Source: Plantago ovata (Eukaryota > Streptophyta > Magnoliopsida > Lamiales > Plantaginaceae). Taken from it: a DNA stretch of 64,000 bases. A model generated the notes under the pieces. That model was not told the origin of the DNA. It worked only from the letters and a program-made list of their open reading frames with translations, and ran no database searches. This document shows positions 18,662 to 31,170 of the stretch, one piece after another (the first letter of the stretch is position 1; each line of letters opens with the position of its first letter). Made by a program: the position numbers and the translations under genes. The stretch spans positions 100,221,050 through 100,285,049 of the forward strand of contig CM051456.1 of assembly GCA_028274465.1 (NCBI GenBank). Direction: 5' to 3'.

Positions 18662-21600
18662 GTGGAAGCTATTTCATATGATGTTGGTGTCAAACATTTT
18701 CAATCATATAGATAAGAGCTTCTCACAAACACTTCTAAAGATGTACAGATCATTCATCTACTTTTGAAATAAGTTAAACTAATTTACTTATTTCAAATGT
18801 AAATGATCAAACTCCTATAGGCTTGCATAAGTCCACAATGGTCTTATTTGATTTGCATATCCATACATGATTTGAATTCGACACTAGGGCCTATAACTGT
18901 GTCAAACACACTTTACAATAAAGTTTCTCCTCAGAAAGTGGTATAGGTTTGTTATCGAATATATCATGCAATTATTATATGCTCATGCAAGTAAAATCTT
19001 ATAGGACTGGTCTATAATCTAACCAATGGATAATATACAGTATGTCTCCCAGACACAACTATATAATTTTGATTGTCCTACACTATGTAGGCATAGGCTC
19101 CATTTTTGATATATTACTTTCCTTGAAAGAATTTACTACTGTGTAATAATAAAATGTAAACTTACTTAAGTTCTAAACTTAAGTAATCTCTAGTCCATCT
19201 TTTAAGATCCTACGGCTTCAAACCACCTCTCAAAATCGATATCAAATATCATTTTGGTAGCTATAGGTTATAAACTCATCCTTGCGATGACATAAAATAA
19301 TCGTGATTCTTCTAAAGGATTGCATACAATTCAATTTGTCACGATAATTTACATAACCTAGGAGTTTGTTCATTTGCGTTCTAATTCGTTTAATTATCCT
19401 GAATGTTATGAGGCACTCTAATATTGGGACACCCAATAAGTTATAGTGATCAAGGTAGCACTCAAATGCTAACCTTACAAAGAAGTGTGTGCAACTTCTA
19501 AGTTGCAGTATATGAACTTATGAGAATATCTTATTCTTAAAAAGATTACTCTCAAAATGCTTTCATTAGATTATGGACATTACCAAGTAACTTACTCCCA
19601 CTAACTTCAAGCACTGTCGACTCTTCCTCTGAATCTTTGTCATGGTTAAATGACAAGTTATCAGCCTCATTAGTTAATTTGTGGTTTTGAAACCATTTCA
19701 AACATTGTACTTCAATCTAATTCATTCCTTGTAAACTCCAAGTCTTAAAAGAATAGTATGTGTGAAGAAACAACATCCAATTTGTCTCTTATAAAGATAG
19801 AGATAAAGTTTCACAAATTAACACATTCTAAAATCCTAATAATCATGAAGAACTTCAATACATATATGGGACAACCCCATATTCAGCTATGTAATAAAGA
19901 ATCTTACAACATAACTATTATGTGTCTGTAAGACTGATTTAATAAGGATATAATTAGGATACATATTGAGCTTCAATTGCACGTGTAACAAAGTGTATGG
20001 GTTAATCTATGTCGAACATAGCATTTCCATTTCAATGGAACCCATCATGGGTTTAAGCGTGTCTAATAAGGTATAATTAATTTCACCCTATTAGAACCCA
20101 TGGCCTCTCATAACAATCCATAACCATGTTCTAAGTATTATTCTATTGACCCAATCAAAGAATAAAACACTTCATATAACATGTTCATTTTAATTTGTTC
20201 AGCATTGTGACCTTGTACTTCTCAAGGGCAGTGAACTCGCATCTTCATAAGTTCAAGTGTTTAGACCAAGGAGATATAAAGCACATGGTGAATTAGCACA
20301 ATTCCCAATTTGAATGCTCACACATGCCTTGAAATGTGTGTCTTCTTAAATTGTTATTTGATATTCATCCTTTTCCAAAACGATATAGTGAATACCAATT
20401 AATTATAAGATAAGGTTACAATCCATATGTTTCAAAACAAATGGTGTCAAGTAGTCTAACTTACTTAACACTTGTCATTCTTATCTCACAAGTTCAACCA
20501 AGTTGACAAATAACATAATTTTGGGAAATTGGTTTGTTATGTTGGTCTTCTTATCGTGTATTGAGAAAGTCATGTCTTATGGTTAAGAACTTTTGATTCA
20601 TGTTCTTGAAGACGTCTACCTCTATACTATTAGTGTGACTAAATAGTAGATAAATCCACTATCGTCTTTACAAGTACAGAAACAATGTTCTTAACATATG
20701 AAATCAATAGAATAATTTCATTTGTAATTAGTATCCAATATTAAAATTACTTCATAGACATAACCAATTTTCAATACGCAATAATGTGCTTGAATCTTTA
20801 AGCAATAATTGTTTTAAGTTCAAGGAATCAAACTTTGCTACCCATACTCTCATTGAATTACTATAATTGCAATAGAGTGTATTATTCGTTAGACATTTAC
20901 TCTTTCTTCCAATGTCATCTTTAAGATAAATGGAAATATACTTAGAGCAGCTCTTAGTATATTTATTCTACTTTCCATTCCTTGCGGATTGGTTTAATAG
21001 AACTGCTCACTATGAGCACCATTACCCATGGATGATGTTCTTGCAAAAGACTATGAGTAGTAAGCAACTTTAGTCAATCTCACTTCTATTGTATTTAATA
21101 TTCACTATGAAATTAATACAAATCATGAAGTGACTTAATAACAAATTAATTGAAGAAATGTTAAGCAATATTCTCTAAGAATTTCAACATCCTCAATTGA
21201 CTTTCTTATTCCAAATAATATGAGAGCTTGTGAAGAGAAATCAAATTTCAACATTTAAAGATAATACACATTGACTATCATAAGAATTTGTACTCCCACT
21301 GATTTAGCAAAACTCTAGAATAGAGATTGACCAAAGTCAATGTTCATCATACATGTTCTAAGAGGTATCTTCTATAATGTCTTCATACTCTCATGTTGTG
21401 CAAGCTACTTGTGTACCATACACGCCTAAGTCGAATACGTTATCTAGTTGTCCTTGTATTTAATATAAGTATTCTTGTCCAACTCGAAACACTCAAATTC
21501 AAACACAAGACAATCTTGGGTACGTGCTTGTCCAAGACAAACTCAATTAAATCAAACGCAAATAACAGTACAGTCAAAATGTCATTGGTAAATGAATCAA

Positions 21601-22200
21601 ACTAATAGTATTCATCAAATGCCATTCTACAACAACATTATAAAACATAATGTAAATAAAGCGTGAATTAAATTTAACTCTAATTAAATAACAATTCACA
21701 ATATCCTCAATCAGCGACTAAATAATCAAGGCCTTTTGACTTATTTAGTTCCATTAATTTATCATATTCACCGACCCCATTGGAAAAATATGGATTCATT
21801 TGTAATATGAATCTTAATGGCAAAGATCCAAATCTGCACTACTACAGCCCCTGCTATGGCTGATCACTGTAATAGCCAAATAAGGTAGGTATCTAAACCA
21901 ATTGTACAATACAACTCTTGGTTGACCAAAGCTACTTTGATCGACGTCCTATAAACTATGCCTGACGCTATGGCGACTCGACATAGCCCAAGTAAGTCAC
22001 AACCATCACACAGTACCAACTATGGACCTATGAAAGAGACTTTCCATCGGCAAACAGAGTAAGCACTATGGTGCATATTACTCATGAGATTAGATGGTTC
22101 CATTCATCATTCAATTATGATGGGTGACGTCATGCGATCAAATCGAGACTTAAATTTTAGTTGGGGAATATTTATGTCGGGGTATTTAATCGCTTAAACA
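18662..22200 (-). other. Decayed interior of Copia1
   Basis: About 3.5 kb of AT-rich sequence in the position of copia gag-pol. No open frame above 70 codons carries a recognisable motif, and I could not find the YVDD or integrase signatures on the minus strand. It may be a degenerate pol or filler in a non-autonomous derivative. Confidence 0.5.
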
Positions 22201-22224
22201 AGATCTTAGATAACTATTAAACAT

Positions 22225-22380
22225 AGGGCGCCGCCTACCCACACATACAATTCGCGGGCAAACAAATAATGAGTGTCGCCTACTCATGCATACAATATGC
22301 AGACAAGCAAGTAATGGGTGCCGCCTACCCATGCATACGACAAATGCGGTCCGGAAACTAGTGGGTGCCGCCTACCCATA
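22225..22380 (-). repeat. Four-hairpin array in the Copia1 leader
   Basis: Four units at 22226-22240, 22269-22287, 22314-22332 and 22362-22378. Each has short complementary arms around a 7-nt loop (plus strand GCCGCCT or GTCGCCT; sense AGGCGGC or AGGCGAC). Arms differ between units but stay complementary: ATGAGT/ACTCAT versus ATGGGT/ACCCAT. Three of the four units are followed by a GCGG- or GCAG-containing motif. The corresponding Copia3 array is at 47408-47560. Confidence 0.75.
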
Positions 22381-22390
22381 AATAGCGGAC

Positions 22391-22843
22391 ATAAAGTGCT
22401 ATAGTGATTTAAAGTAAATTAAAGTAAATCATATAGACATTCAAAGATGTGTGAGCAAGTAATTGTGAGTTAAAGTTTGCAAGAAAATATAATTTGTCTC
22501 ATCTTTATACTTCTAAAGTAATAAATGCTTTACTTCAAAAATAAAACATCTACTAATTTCCAAGAAATTAGAATAAATTATAAATCCAATTTATAATAAT
22601 TTATAAGTCATAAATCTAATTTATGAATTTTCCATAAATTTACAAACAATTCAACAAGTTTTCACATTAATATAATCTTCTAAAGAATACATTAATATTT
22701 AAACTTATAGACTATCTCAAGCATGTCTCTAAACATTAATAGAGTAGGTTTCTAAAACTCTAGGGGTCTATTTAAATTTCCAGAGGGATTGTATGAAGTT
22801 TCTAAAACTTATTAGTGCTAAATTGAACATACCAAGCATTAAA
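22391..22843. other. AT-rich leader sequence of Copia1
   Basis: About 450 bp without ORFs, rich in AAATTTATAA-type words. It continues after the LINE at 27954, showing that the LINE landed in the Copia1 leader. Confidence 0.5.
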
Positions 22844-22960
22844 GGACTAATGCACAATTTTTTTTTTGGAACAAATAAGCTGCTTTTATTCATTCCAGTA
22901 AAAACATGTAAGTACAAACTCTCAAGTCCCCAAAACTGTAAAACAGGCTAAGAATGCTAC

Positions 22961-25900
22961 TTAGGCCCTGCTTATCGAACTAGCCAAAAAGACAAAGAAA
23001 ACAAAATTTTCCTGCTGAATATGAACAGGTAAATCTATCAGACTATTGCAAAATTGATGCATTGCTTCAGAAAAATAACACCTCGCTAAAGCAACTCTGC
23101 CAACTTCCTTTAGCAAGACATTGACCTCCATAGAGCCTTCTTGAAATATCCTTCGATTCCGTTCTCGCCAAAGAGCATAAACCAGTTCATTCAAAATAGT
23201 CTTTAAAAATCTACAAGCTGGCTGTTTTCCACGGATTCTGGGAATCAACTCAGTCAGTGTTGAACCTGCAGTCCCCAGCCCCGACAAATTCAACCATCCC
23301 ATTTCCGCTTGGAGAGCTACAACAGAATATGAGCACGCAAAGAACAAATGCAAGACAGACTCAGGTTGCTCATTACACAATACACATTGCGTATCCACAT
23401 TCAATCCAAATTTCTGGAGTCTACCTTTGTAGCCAATCTGCCCCACAACGCAAGCCAAGTAATAAATTGAGCCCGGGGAGTAGCCATACAATTCAACACA
23501 TACTCCTTCCAAGGTACTGCAGCAGTAGAAGGCTGCACAATCTTATAAATGCTATTCATATGAAATTTCCCCTCTTGTAACTGCTGGTCCCAGAGATTAT
23601 TCTGGATTACCAAGGTTCGAACTTTCAGCATTTTCTTCACCAAGTAAGAAGCCAACACAGGGGCTTCCATTGTCAGAACATCATGGTCTTTAATATAGTA
23701 AGCATGCACCCATTTGACCCACAACTTATCTGCTTTTGAAGTAAGAGCCCATAAGAGTTTGAGTATGCAAGTTTTATTCCAAGAAGGTAGATGAACAAGG
23801 CCTAAACCCCCTTCTGATCTAGGACGACAAACTTCTTCCCAAGAAATAAGAGCTTTCCTAGAGTCTTCAACTTCACCCGTCCAAAGAAACTTTCTACAAA
23901 TACTTTCGATTGCAGTAAGTACCTTTTTAGGAAAAAAGAAGACTTGACTCCAATAACTTTGGATGGCATACAAGACACTTCTTATCAGCTGGACTCTCCC
24001 TCCATAGCTCAGTAACTTAGCTGTCCAATGTCGTATCTTGGCTAACATTTTCTCCAAGAGAGGTTGATATTGAAGAATCGACAATCTTTTTGAAGTGAGA
24101 GGAACTCCCAAGTATCTGAACGGTAGAGTTCCCTCCTGGAGTTGTGCAGCTTGTGAGATATTTGCTCTTTTGTGATCATTAACTCCGGCAAAGTAAATCT
24201 CACTTTTCCTCTTGTTAGCAATAAGGCCCGAAGTAGCACTAAAAATCTCAAACTTCGCTAATAAGGCAGCAACAGAAGATTCAGTCCCTTTAGAGAAGAA
24301 CAGAAGATCATCAGCAAAGGTGAGATGAGTGATCTTAAGCAAGCCACATCTGGGATGATATCTATAAGAAGAGTGCTCATGTAGAGTCTTCATCAGTCTA
24401 CTCAAATACTCCATACACAAGACAAAAAGATAAGGAGAGATAGGATCCCCTTGTCTTAAACCCTTCTTACCAGCAAAAGGCATCAAAAGTTTCCCATTTA
24501 AACATATTTGATAGGAGACTGTTGTGAGGCAAGTAATAATCCAGCCAACAAAAATATGAGGAAATCCCAAATGACGCAGCAAAGACTCAATAAAACTCCA
24601 TGAAATAGAGTCATAAGCCTTCTGTAGATCCATCTTAATCATGCACCTGGCAGACATATTCTTCCTCCCATACCCTCTTATTATCTCCTGAGCTAGGATA
24701 ATGTTGTCATGAATTAGTCTACCAGGAACAAATGCAGCTTGTTCCTGTCCCACCAAGTAGTCCATAACCAAGCTCATACGAATTGTCATTATCTTGGAAA
24801 TAATTTTATAGATAATAGTGCAGCAAGCAATAGGTCTATAATCTCTAATAGAACTAGCAGAAGAGGTTTTGGGAATTAGGGTGATGAGAGTGATATTAAT
24901 GCTTTTCAGTAATTTACCTGTACAGAAAAAATCCTGAACCGCTTGTGTGAGATCCTCCCCAATTATTGACCAAGCTTTCTTGAAGAACTTCGCCGAATAA
25001 CCATCCACCCCAGGGGCCTTATCATCACCAATAGTTTGAAGTGCATGCCAAACTTCCTCTCTACTAACAGGAGCAATCAACTTAACTCGTTGATCAAAAT
25101 TCAAAACAGTCCCACCTTGAATAACTTGCAAGTCAATACCCAAAGAAGTGACAGCAGTAGTCCCCAGAAGGCTTTTATAGAAAGTGAGGATCTCATTCTC
25201 CATCTCAGATTCATTAGCCAATCTGTTTCCCTGTTCATCAATCAAGTGTGAAATACCGGACTTATTTCTTGATTTCAAAGAAGCATGAAAGTATCTATTA
25301 TTCATATCGCCAAATTTTAGCCAATGTATCTTTGCTTTTTGCTTAAGTATCTGCTCTTCAATATTAAGCCAGTGATCCAGCTCCTTTCTGCTATTCGACA
25401 TCTGAGAAAATAACTCAATGTTCAACGGATCCTGTTGCAAAGAAGTTTGCAACTGCTGCACTTGCCCTCTCAATATAGCAATTTTAGTATCCACACGAGA
25501 AATAGGCCGGGAAAGAACTCGTATACTGGCTTCAAAAGTTTCAGCCGCTGCCAGCATCTATACATTTTAACACCTGAAACCGGACTACTCCAACCAACCC
25601 TCACAGTAGAAAGGAAATCCCCATGGTCCGTTAAACAATTTATGAACTTAAATTGACTTCTTCGAATCTGAAAATTTCCAACACTTAATTGGACTAGTAA
25701 AGGGGAATGGTCCGAGGGGCCAGGATTTAGAGCTTCAACTGTAGTCTGACCAAACTGTTGAAGCCACTGGAAATTACCAAAGCAGCGATCTATCTTTGTA
25801 TAAATAAGGTTATTATCTTGGTTGTTACACCACGTGAAAAACCAACCAGCTGTGTCTAACTCCTGTAATTCCGCATAAAAAATGACATCCTTAAAAGGAG

Positions 25901-26384
25901 CACATTCCACCTCACTAACTAACAGACCACCAGCTCTATCATCAGTGTTTAATACATTGTTAAAGTCCCCAAGAACAAGCCAAGGACCTTGAACATTAGT
26001 ACTTATGCACCTCAGGTCCCTCCACATTTCACATCTTCCCTCCGCATCATTAGCACCATAAATGAAAGTGACCTCAAGCTGATATGAACCATCCAACCAA
26101 CAAACAGTACCATGCAACAATTGGGAAGAACAAAATGTTTTATTGAAGCTAACAATGGTAGAATCCCATGTAGCCCAAATCCTCCCATTCACCGCCATAT
26201 CATAATTATCAGAAAAACTCCAAGACTGTCCAAACTTCCTTCTAATAGGAAGAGCTTTATTCCTTTTTACTCTAGTCTCTAAAACTCCCATCAAAACTAC
26301 ATTATTTACTCTAATAAACTGAAGAAGATCCTGTTGTCGAAGCGACTTATTTAAGCCCCTTACATTCCAACTAGAAATACTCAT
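22961..26384 (-). pseudogene. L1 ORF2: endonuclease-reverse transcriptase, two frameshifts
   Basis: The first 300 residues are an APE-type endonuclease: SSWNVRGLN at the start, LGDFNNVL, and the C-terminal PGPSDHSPL motif with the catalytic SDH. A frameshift near 25560 moves into the reverse transcriptase ORF (from 25557), which shows KAPGVDGY, DLQKAYDS, GLRQGDPISPYLF and the catalytic FADD at about residue 414. A second frameshift near 23430 leads to the C-terminal zf-RVT region with CVLCNEQPES. The enzyme would nick target DNA and copy the LINE RNA in place. The start ATG overlaps the ORF1 stop by four bases. Confidence 0.85.
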
Positions 26385-27885
26385 TGAGAATGATTGGAAG
26401 AGCCCGGGTCAGTTACAACCCTGTCAATACCCTCAAACGCACCAAACTGAACAGTTGGTAAGGAATCAACATTCTGCTGAAGAGTAGTAAAAGAATTATT
26501 ATGCAAAAGTGGTTGTTCTTTCCCAACATCACTAATTGAACCAGCCTGACTTATCCCTGAATTGCTCTGGACAGTTCCACCATCAACATTTGCTACTTGT
26601 GGTAAAGTCTCCCCAAGACGAGGAGGAACAGGTCCCAAAACCATATTAGTTGGTGGATCAGCCCGTCTGTTCACCTGTGCCCATTGTGCAGTTGGTTGTG
26701 GAGGTCTTCGTCGTCGAGGTTGTCGATCAGCTTGCCGATTCCCTTGGACTGGTGGTCCTCTATTCTGCATTCTAACACTGCAATCATGCCCAATAACTTG
26801 GCACTGCTGACAGTAGATCGGCATCCATTCAAAATCCACAGTTTGATCAACATTATTCCTAGCAGAATCTTTGATACAAAATTTTTTCACCAACGGCTGA
26901 GTGATATCCACTTCAATTAAGACACGAGCAAATGACATCTTTGGTTGCTGCAAAGTACATTCATCAGAACGTAGAGGCTTCCCACCAAGGCTTGCGATCT
27001 TGCTCAGACTTTTCATGCCCCAATAGTTGAATGGAAGTCCAGGAAATTTAACCCAAATAGCCATTCGTGTTAGATTTTCCTTCTTGAATTCAAACTCCGG
27101 TGTCCATTTTTTCAATATAACCGGGTGATTCTTCAATGTATATGGACCCCCAGACATTACCAGATCACATTCCTCTGCATTTTTAAACCGAGCTACAAAA
27201 AAATCCTTATTATACTGATGTAATACAGGCAAAGCAAGTTCTCCCCACACTTTTTCAACAAACCCTTCCATGTAACTAAGTGTATGTTCAGCACCAATAA
27301 CATATACAACCAGAGAATGCTTCCATTTCAAGGTTTCCTCAGCTACATCATCATCAGTGAGATAAACAAAAGGCATACCTGCTTTATCTATGGCTGGCGC
27401 ATAATATTCCAGCGTCATGCCATTTGATGTCAATCTATTGCCACCTGCAGGCTGTTGCTCATCTATTTCTTCTTCATTTTCCTCAGCTGCCTCATCCATA
27501 TCCTCAACAAGTACCTGGTCTTCATACCCAGGCCAGTCCAATCTGCGAGCCGGATTTGAGTTTCGATTAGCCTGACTATATTGACAATTTGCAACCCCAT
27601 TAGCGGTCGGAGGTACCGTAGCCTGTAATGGGCGAGGAATTGTTGGCTCGTCAACAGCCGGAGGAACCGTAGCTGCCGGCGGCGTTACCAACACCTCTGT
27701 TAGGTCAGCTGGCCTTTCATCTCGTCGAGTGTTCACACCCACCCCCCCACTTCTAGATCCGATCTCTCCCACAATCGGAATCGGCGTCGAGGTCGGTTTG
27801 TTGGGACAGCTTGGGCTTGTCGAGCAGCATTCGGCGGCCGCCCCCTTTTCTTAGCCGGTGCCATCCCATTCCCTTTTTTCGCCAT
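26381..27885 (-). pseudogene. L1 ORF1: RNA-binding Gag-like protein
   Basis: The main open frame (27772-26381, ~463 codons) holds a DUF4283-like region (LVVYVIGAEHTL...MEGFVEKVWGE, VKFPGLPFNYWG) and a CX2CX4HXC knuckle-like motif. In a different frame, an ATG at 27885 gives a basic N-terminus with KKRGRPP, an AT-hook-like motif common in plant L1 ORF1. A frameshift in between, perhaps in the G-run near 27745, would join them. The protein would coat LINE RNA. Confidence 0.7.
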
Positions 27886-27953
27886 AGGTCCAGCGCGTGT
27901 CACGCGTGGGGTGTTTTATAATATAGTGGTGTACTTGGACTAATGCACAATTT

Positions 27954-29107
27954 CCAGAAGTATAAAATCTAATTTTAGTGGACTAAATTGAGGTTTTAAA
28001 ATTTCAAGAACTGAAATTGGTAATTTTATCAGCACAGGGCCCTCAGCCACAATAAGACAGAAGAATCTGTCAAATTGTAACAGAGGTCCCCTATCTTCTG
28101 CATCCTTCAAACCAACTTCAGTACCTTTATAACATTCAATTCAGTCCCTGGTCTTCTGAAAACTTGCAATCAGGTGCCTGTAAATATTCAAAGCTTGCAA
28201 CTATGTCCAACAATGGAGTTTCAACCCCGAATTTGCAATCCCTATTCGATTAGTGTTCAAAACACGAATCTAACCATCAATCTTACGTTATACATCATCC
28301 CTCCACTCAAAACATCATTCAATTCGAATCAAATTCGTCAAGAATCAAAACCCCTTTTTTTTCCGGTCGATCTTACGATTCGCGTTTCGTGTAAGCTGAA
28401 TTCGGAACCATTCCTTTCTTTGTGAAACAACTTCGAATCTCATGGGCGATCTTGGGGCGCGGAGAACGTCTCCTGTGAGATCAAAATGAGACTCAAAGAA
28501 CTGAAATCCACATCACAAAAGATAAATCCGGTTATCAGGCTCCTTCAATAATTCGCGGGTTGTATTTATAACCCGGTTTCAGAAGCGGGTTGCATCATAA
28601 CCCGTTAATTTTTTTTCCCAACTCAGAAACCTAACACAACACAGACAAATCTCGATCGATACAGAACCGAAGAAGACGAAGAAGATTGAATTGGGAGCAG
28701 TAGCTGCACGGGGCGTTGAGATGGGAAGCTTTTGGTGATGGTCTCGACTCTCGAGGTCGAAGAGAGTGAAGGGGATGACATTGTTGTTGGTGCGAGCTGG
28801 ACTGGAGGAAGGATCGGTCAGATCTGAGATGGAGCGGGAGTGGTGGCGGTGAGATTTGACGGAGGAAGGGAGGTGCTGGATTTGGAAGTGGTGGGCGGCG
28901 GATACGACAGTGGAGTCTTCTCTGATGCAGTGCTGCTCAAGCTCAATTGTTTTGTTTGGTTTTGTTTGCCGTAAATAAATAAAACAAAATAGATTTTCTT
29001 TCTTTCTTTATTTTTTCTTGGTTTTTTTAACTCTTCCTCCTTTCTCCTAATTATTGTAATACATGCTATAATTTTGTTCATACTTACTAGTTGAATAGTT
29101 GAATGCA

Positions 29108-29110
<3 letters not shown>
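27954..29110. other. Copia1 leader continuation and unassigned GC-rich stretch
   Basis: 27954-28100 continues the copia leader. 28130-28960 has a different character: GC-richer, with CGGGTTGTATTTATAACCCGG at 28557-28577, a 21-bp near-perfect palindrome including a TATTTATA box, and tracts that resemble a gene 5' region. I do not recognise a gene. ORFs here are low-complexity. Confidence 0.35.
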
Positions 29111-29114
<4 letters not shown>

Positions 29115-29178
<64 letters not shown>

Positions 29179-29186
29179 ATATATAA
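29115..29186. repeat. (AT)n microsatellite
   Basis: About 60 bp of uninterrupted AT dinucleotides, ending in ATGTGTATATATA next to the tandem array. Confidence 0.9.
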
Positions 29187-29187
29187 A

Positions 29188-30103
29188 TTACTTTCGAATT
29201 CTACGGTCTTAATTAGTATTTAGTGGTTAGATGCGGTGCAGCATTTGTCGAGGGATAATGAAACATTTATTTGTTTGTTCAAGGTAAACCTCAATCAGTT
29301 TCTAATTAAAACTCAAGCACTTCTTAAATAAACCTCAAAATAAAATAAAGAGTGTATATTTTTTTTAAACCCTAATTACTTTCGGATTCTACGGTCTTAA
29401 TTAGTGTTTAGTGGTTAGATGCGGTGCAACATTTGTCGAGGGATAATGAAACATTTATTTGTTTGTTCAAGGTAAACCTCAATCAGTTTCTAATTAAAAC
29501 TCATGCACTTTCTAAATAAACCTCAAAATAAAATAAAGAGTATATATTTTTATAAAACCCTAATTACTTTCGGATTCTACGGTCTTAATTAGTGTTTAGT
29601 GGTTAGATGCGGTGCAACATTTGTCGAGGGATAATGAAACATTTATTTGTTTGTTCAAGGTAAACCTCAATCAGTTTCTAATTAAAACTCAAGCACTTTC
29701 TAAATAAACCTCAAAAAATAAATAAAGAGTGTATATTTTTTTAAAACCCTAATTACTTTCGGATTCTACGGTCTTAATTAGTGTTTAGTGGTTAGATGCG
29801 GTGCAACATTTGTCGAGGGATAATGAAACATTTATTTGTTTGTTCAAGGTAAACCTCAATCAGTTTCTAATTAAAACTCAAGCACTTCCTAAATAAACCT
29901 CAAAATAAAATAAAGAGTGTATATTTTTATAAAACCCTAATTACTTTCGGATTCTACGGTCTTAATTAGTGTTTAGTGGTTAGATGCGGTGCATCATTTT
30001 TCGAGGGATAATGAAACATTTATTTGTTTGTTCAATGTAAACCTTAATCAGTTTGTAATTAAAACTCAAACAAATCCTAAATAAACCTCAAAATAAAATA
30101 AAT
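29188..30103. repeat. Five-copy 188-bp tandem repeat
   Basis: CTTTCG landmarks at 29191, 29379, 29567, 29756 and 29944 give units of 188, 188, 189 and 188 bp. Units are nearly identical except for the length of T and A runs and a more diverged last copy. Each unit contains AACCCTAATTAC at the junction and no ORF. Confidence 0.95.
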
Positions 30104-30604
30104 TTTTTTGAGGTTAATGAAAAAGAAAAGAATAAAAAATTATGTTTTTGTGTCTTATTCTTGGAGGTGAAGATAGATTTAGGTATTATAGTTTTATGAT
30201 AGAATAATGATATGGTGAATCTTATCATCATCTCTCATGGTTGGAGATGATCTAATTGAACTCAATATATAATTTTCGAAGCAATAGGTACCGAAATACT
30301 AAATAGACAATGACTAAAGAACTCCTTGATTAAATAAAAAGAAACTTTTCATTTCATCATCAGAGTTTTCGAGTAACAATTTCACCACCGTGTGACAGCA
30401 CAACCACCACTTTTCTCTTTCTTCTTCCTTATATGAAAGCCCTTTCCATTTTCTCTCCGAAACAGACACCATTTCCATTCACTTCACTCACCTCAATACA
30501 TCATCATCACAACATATTTTAATCAATATATATATTCTTCTCCTCTCCATCAATCATCATCATCCAAATAACAACCCCCCCTAGTTTTACAAATCTCCGA
30601 CGAG
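30104..30604 (+). other. AT-rich region upstream of the possible captured exon
   Basis: No repeat or ORF of note. The last 150 bp are C/T-rich with many ATCATC words, resembling a plant 5' leader. Confidence 0.3.
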
Positions 30605-30697
30605 ATGACGCAGTGGAAGCCGATGTTGTCTCACCTGGACCCGATCCTACCATCCACACCGGGAAAGCTCAAAACGATGGCGTCCAGGACCAAGTGA
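30605..30697 (+). other. Possible captured first exon of a host gene
   Basis: A 30-codon frame begins MTQWKPMLSHLDPILPST and ends at ACCAAGTGAGACG, where CAA|GTGAGA looks like a splice donor in front of the TGA. The frame has higher GC and non-random codon use compared with its AT-rich surroundings, and a pyrimidine-rich leader. I do not recognise the protein. It lies in the Copia1 leader in antisense to the element, so if real it is a transduplicated gene start. Confidence 0.35.
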
Positions 30698-31150
30698 GAC
30701 GACTCGACTTTCTCTCTCTAATCTCAGCTTGCCTTTCTCTCTCTAAAATAATTTGAAGAAGATAAAATGGGGGGGTCAAACCAGTTTGAACGTAATTATA
30801 CCAAAATCAATAATCCAGACCCGCTTCTGTAACCTGGATCAGATGAGGATCCGCGAAATTAGAGAAAATTGGATGGATTAATATAGATTGATCCATATTA
30901 GATTGGATTAGTAGGTCTCATGGTCTTAACTAACAAAGTAGGTCTTAAGTAAGAATTTGTAATTAATTAATCAATTAACCCAAATCAGAACCCAGTTATG
31001 TTGATGGACAATTAAACCTTGTTTAATTAAGGGTTTAATTAAATACGTCAAATCCAGTTTATCGATAGTAGTAGTACAAATTATATTTCTTCGAAACAAA
31101 TAAACTCAGAGTTAAACATAAAATAACATGTAAATAAATAATTCAACCGA
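30698..31150. other. Unassigned sequence next to the Copia1 primer site
   Basis: If the preceding frame is an exon, the first part would be its intron (CTCTCTCTAA repeats). The rest is AT-rich with TTAATTAA words. No gene seen. Confidence 0.3.
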
Positions 31151-31166
31151 CCTGGCTCTGATACCA
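31151..31166 (-). promoter_or_regulatory. Primer binding site of Copia1, initiator tRNA-Met type
   Basis: Sense TGGTATCAGAGCCAGG, the usual plant copia primer site complementary to initiator tRNA-Met, four bases from the 5' LTR. Confidence 0.9.
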
Positions 31167-31170
31167 CTGC

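Larger units (their letters stand above)
22861..27936 (-). mobile_element. L1-type LINE, near full length, with 17-bp target duplication
   Basis: A 5.08-kb element flanked by GGACTAATGCACAATTT at 22844-22860 and 27937-27953. Its sense 3' end carries an A tail at 22861-22867, with AATAAA about 20 bases earlier. It contains ORF1 (Gag-like), then ORF2 with endonuclease, reverse transcriptase and a C-terminal zinc-binding region. A short leader of about 50 nt precedes the first ATG. Two frameshifts in ORF2 and one near the ORF1 start make it inactive as read. Confidence 0.9.

Noticed and set aside
28818..29108. Minus-strand 96-codon ORF
   Set aside because: Low-complexity with no recognisable domain and no conserved counterpart in the window.
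29115..29186. AT microsatellite as a matrix attachment or origin site
   Set aside because: Sequence composition alone is not evidence for either.
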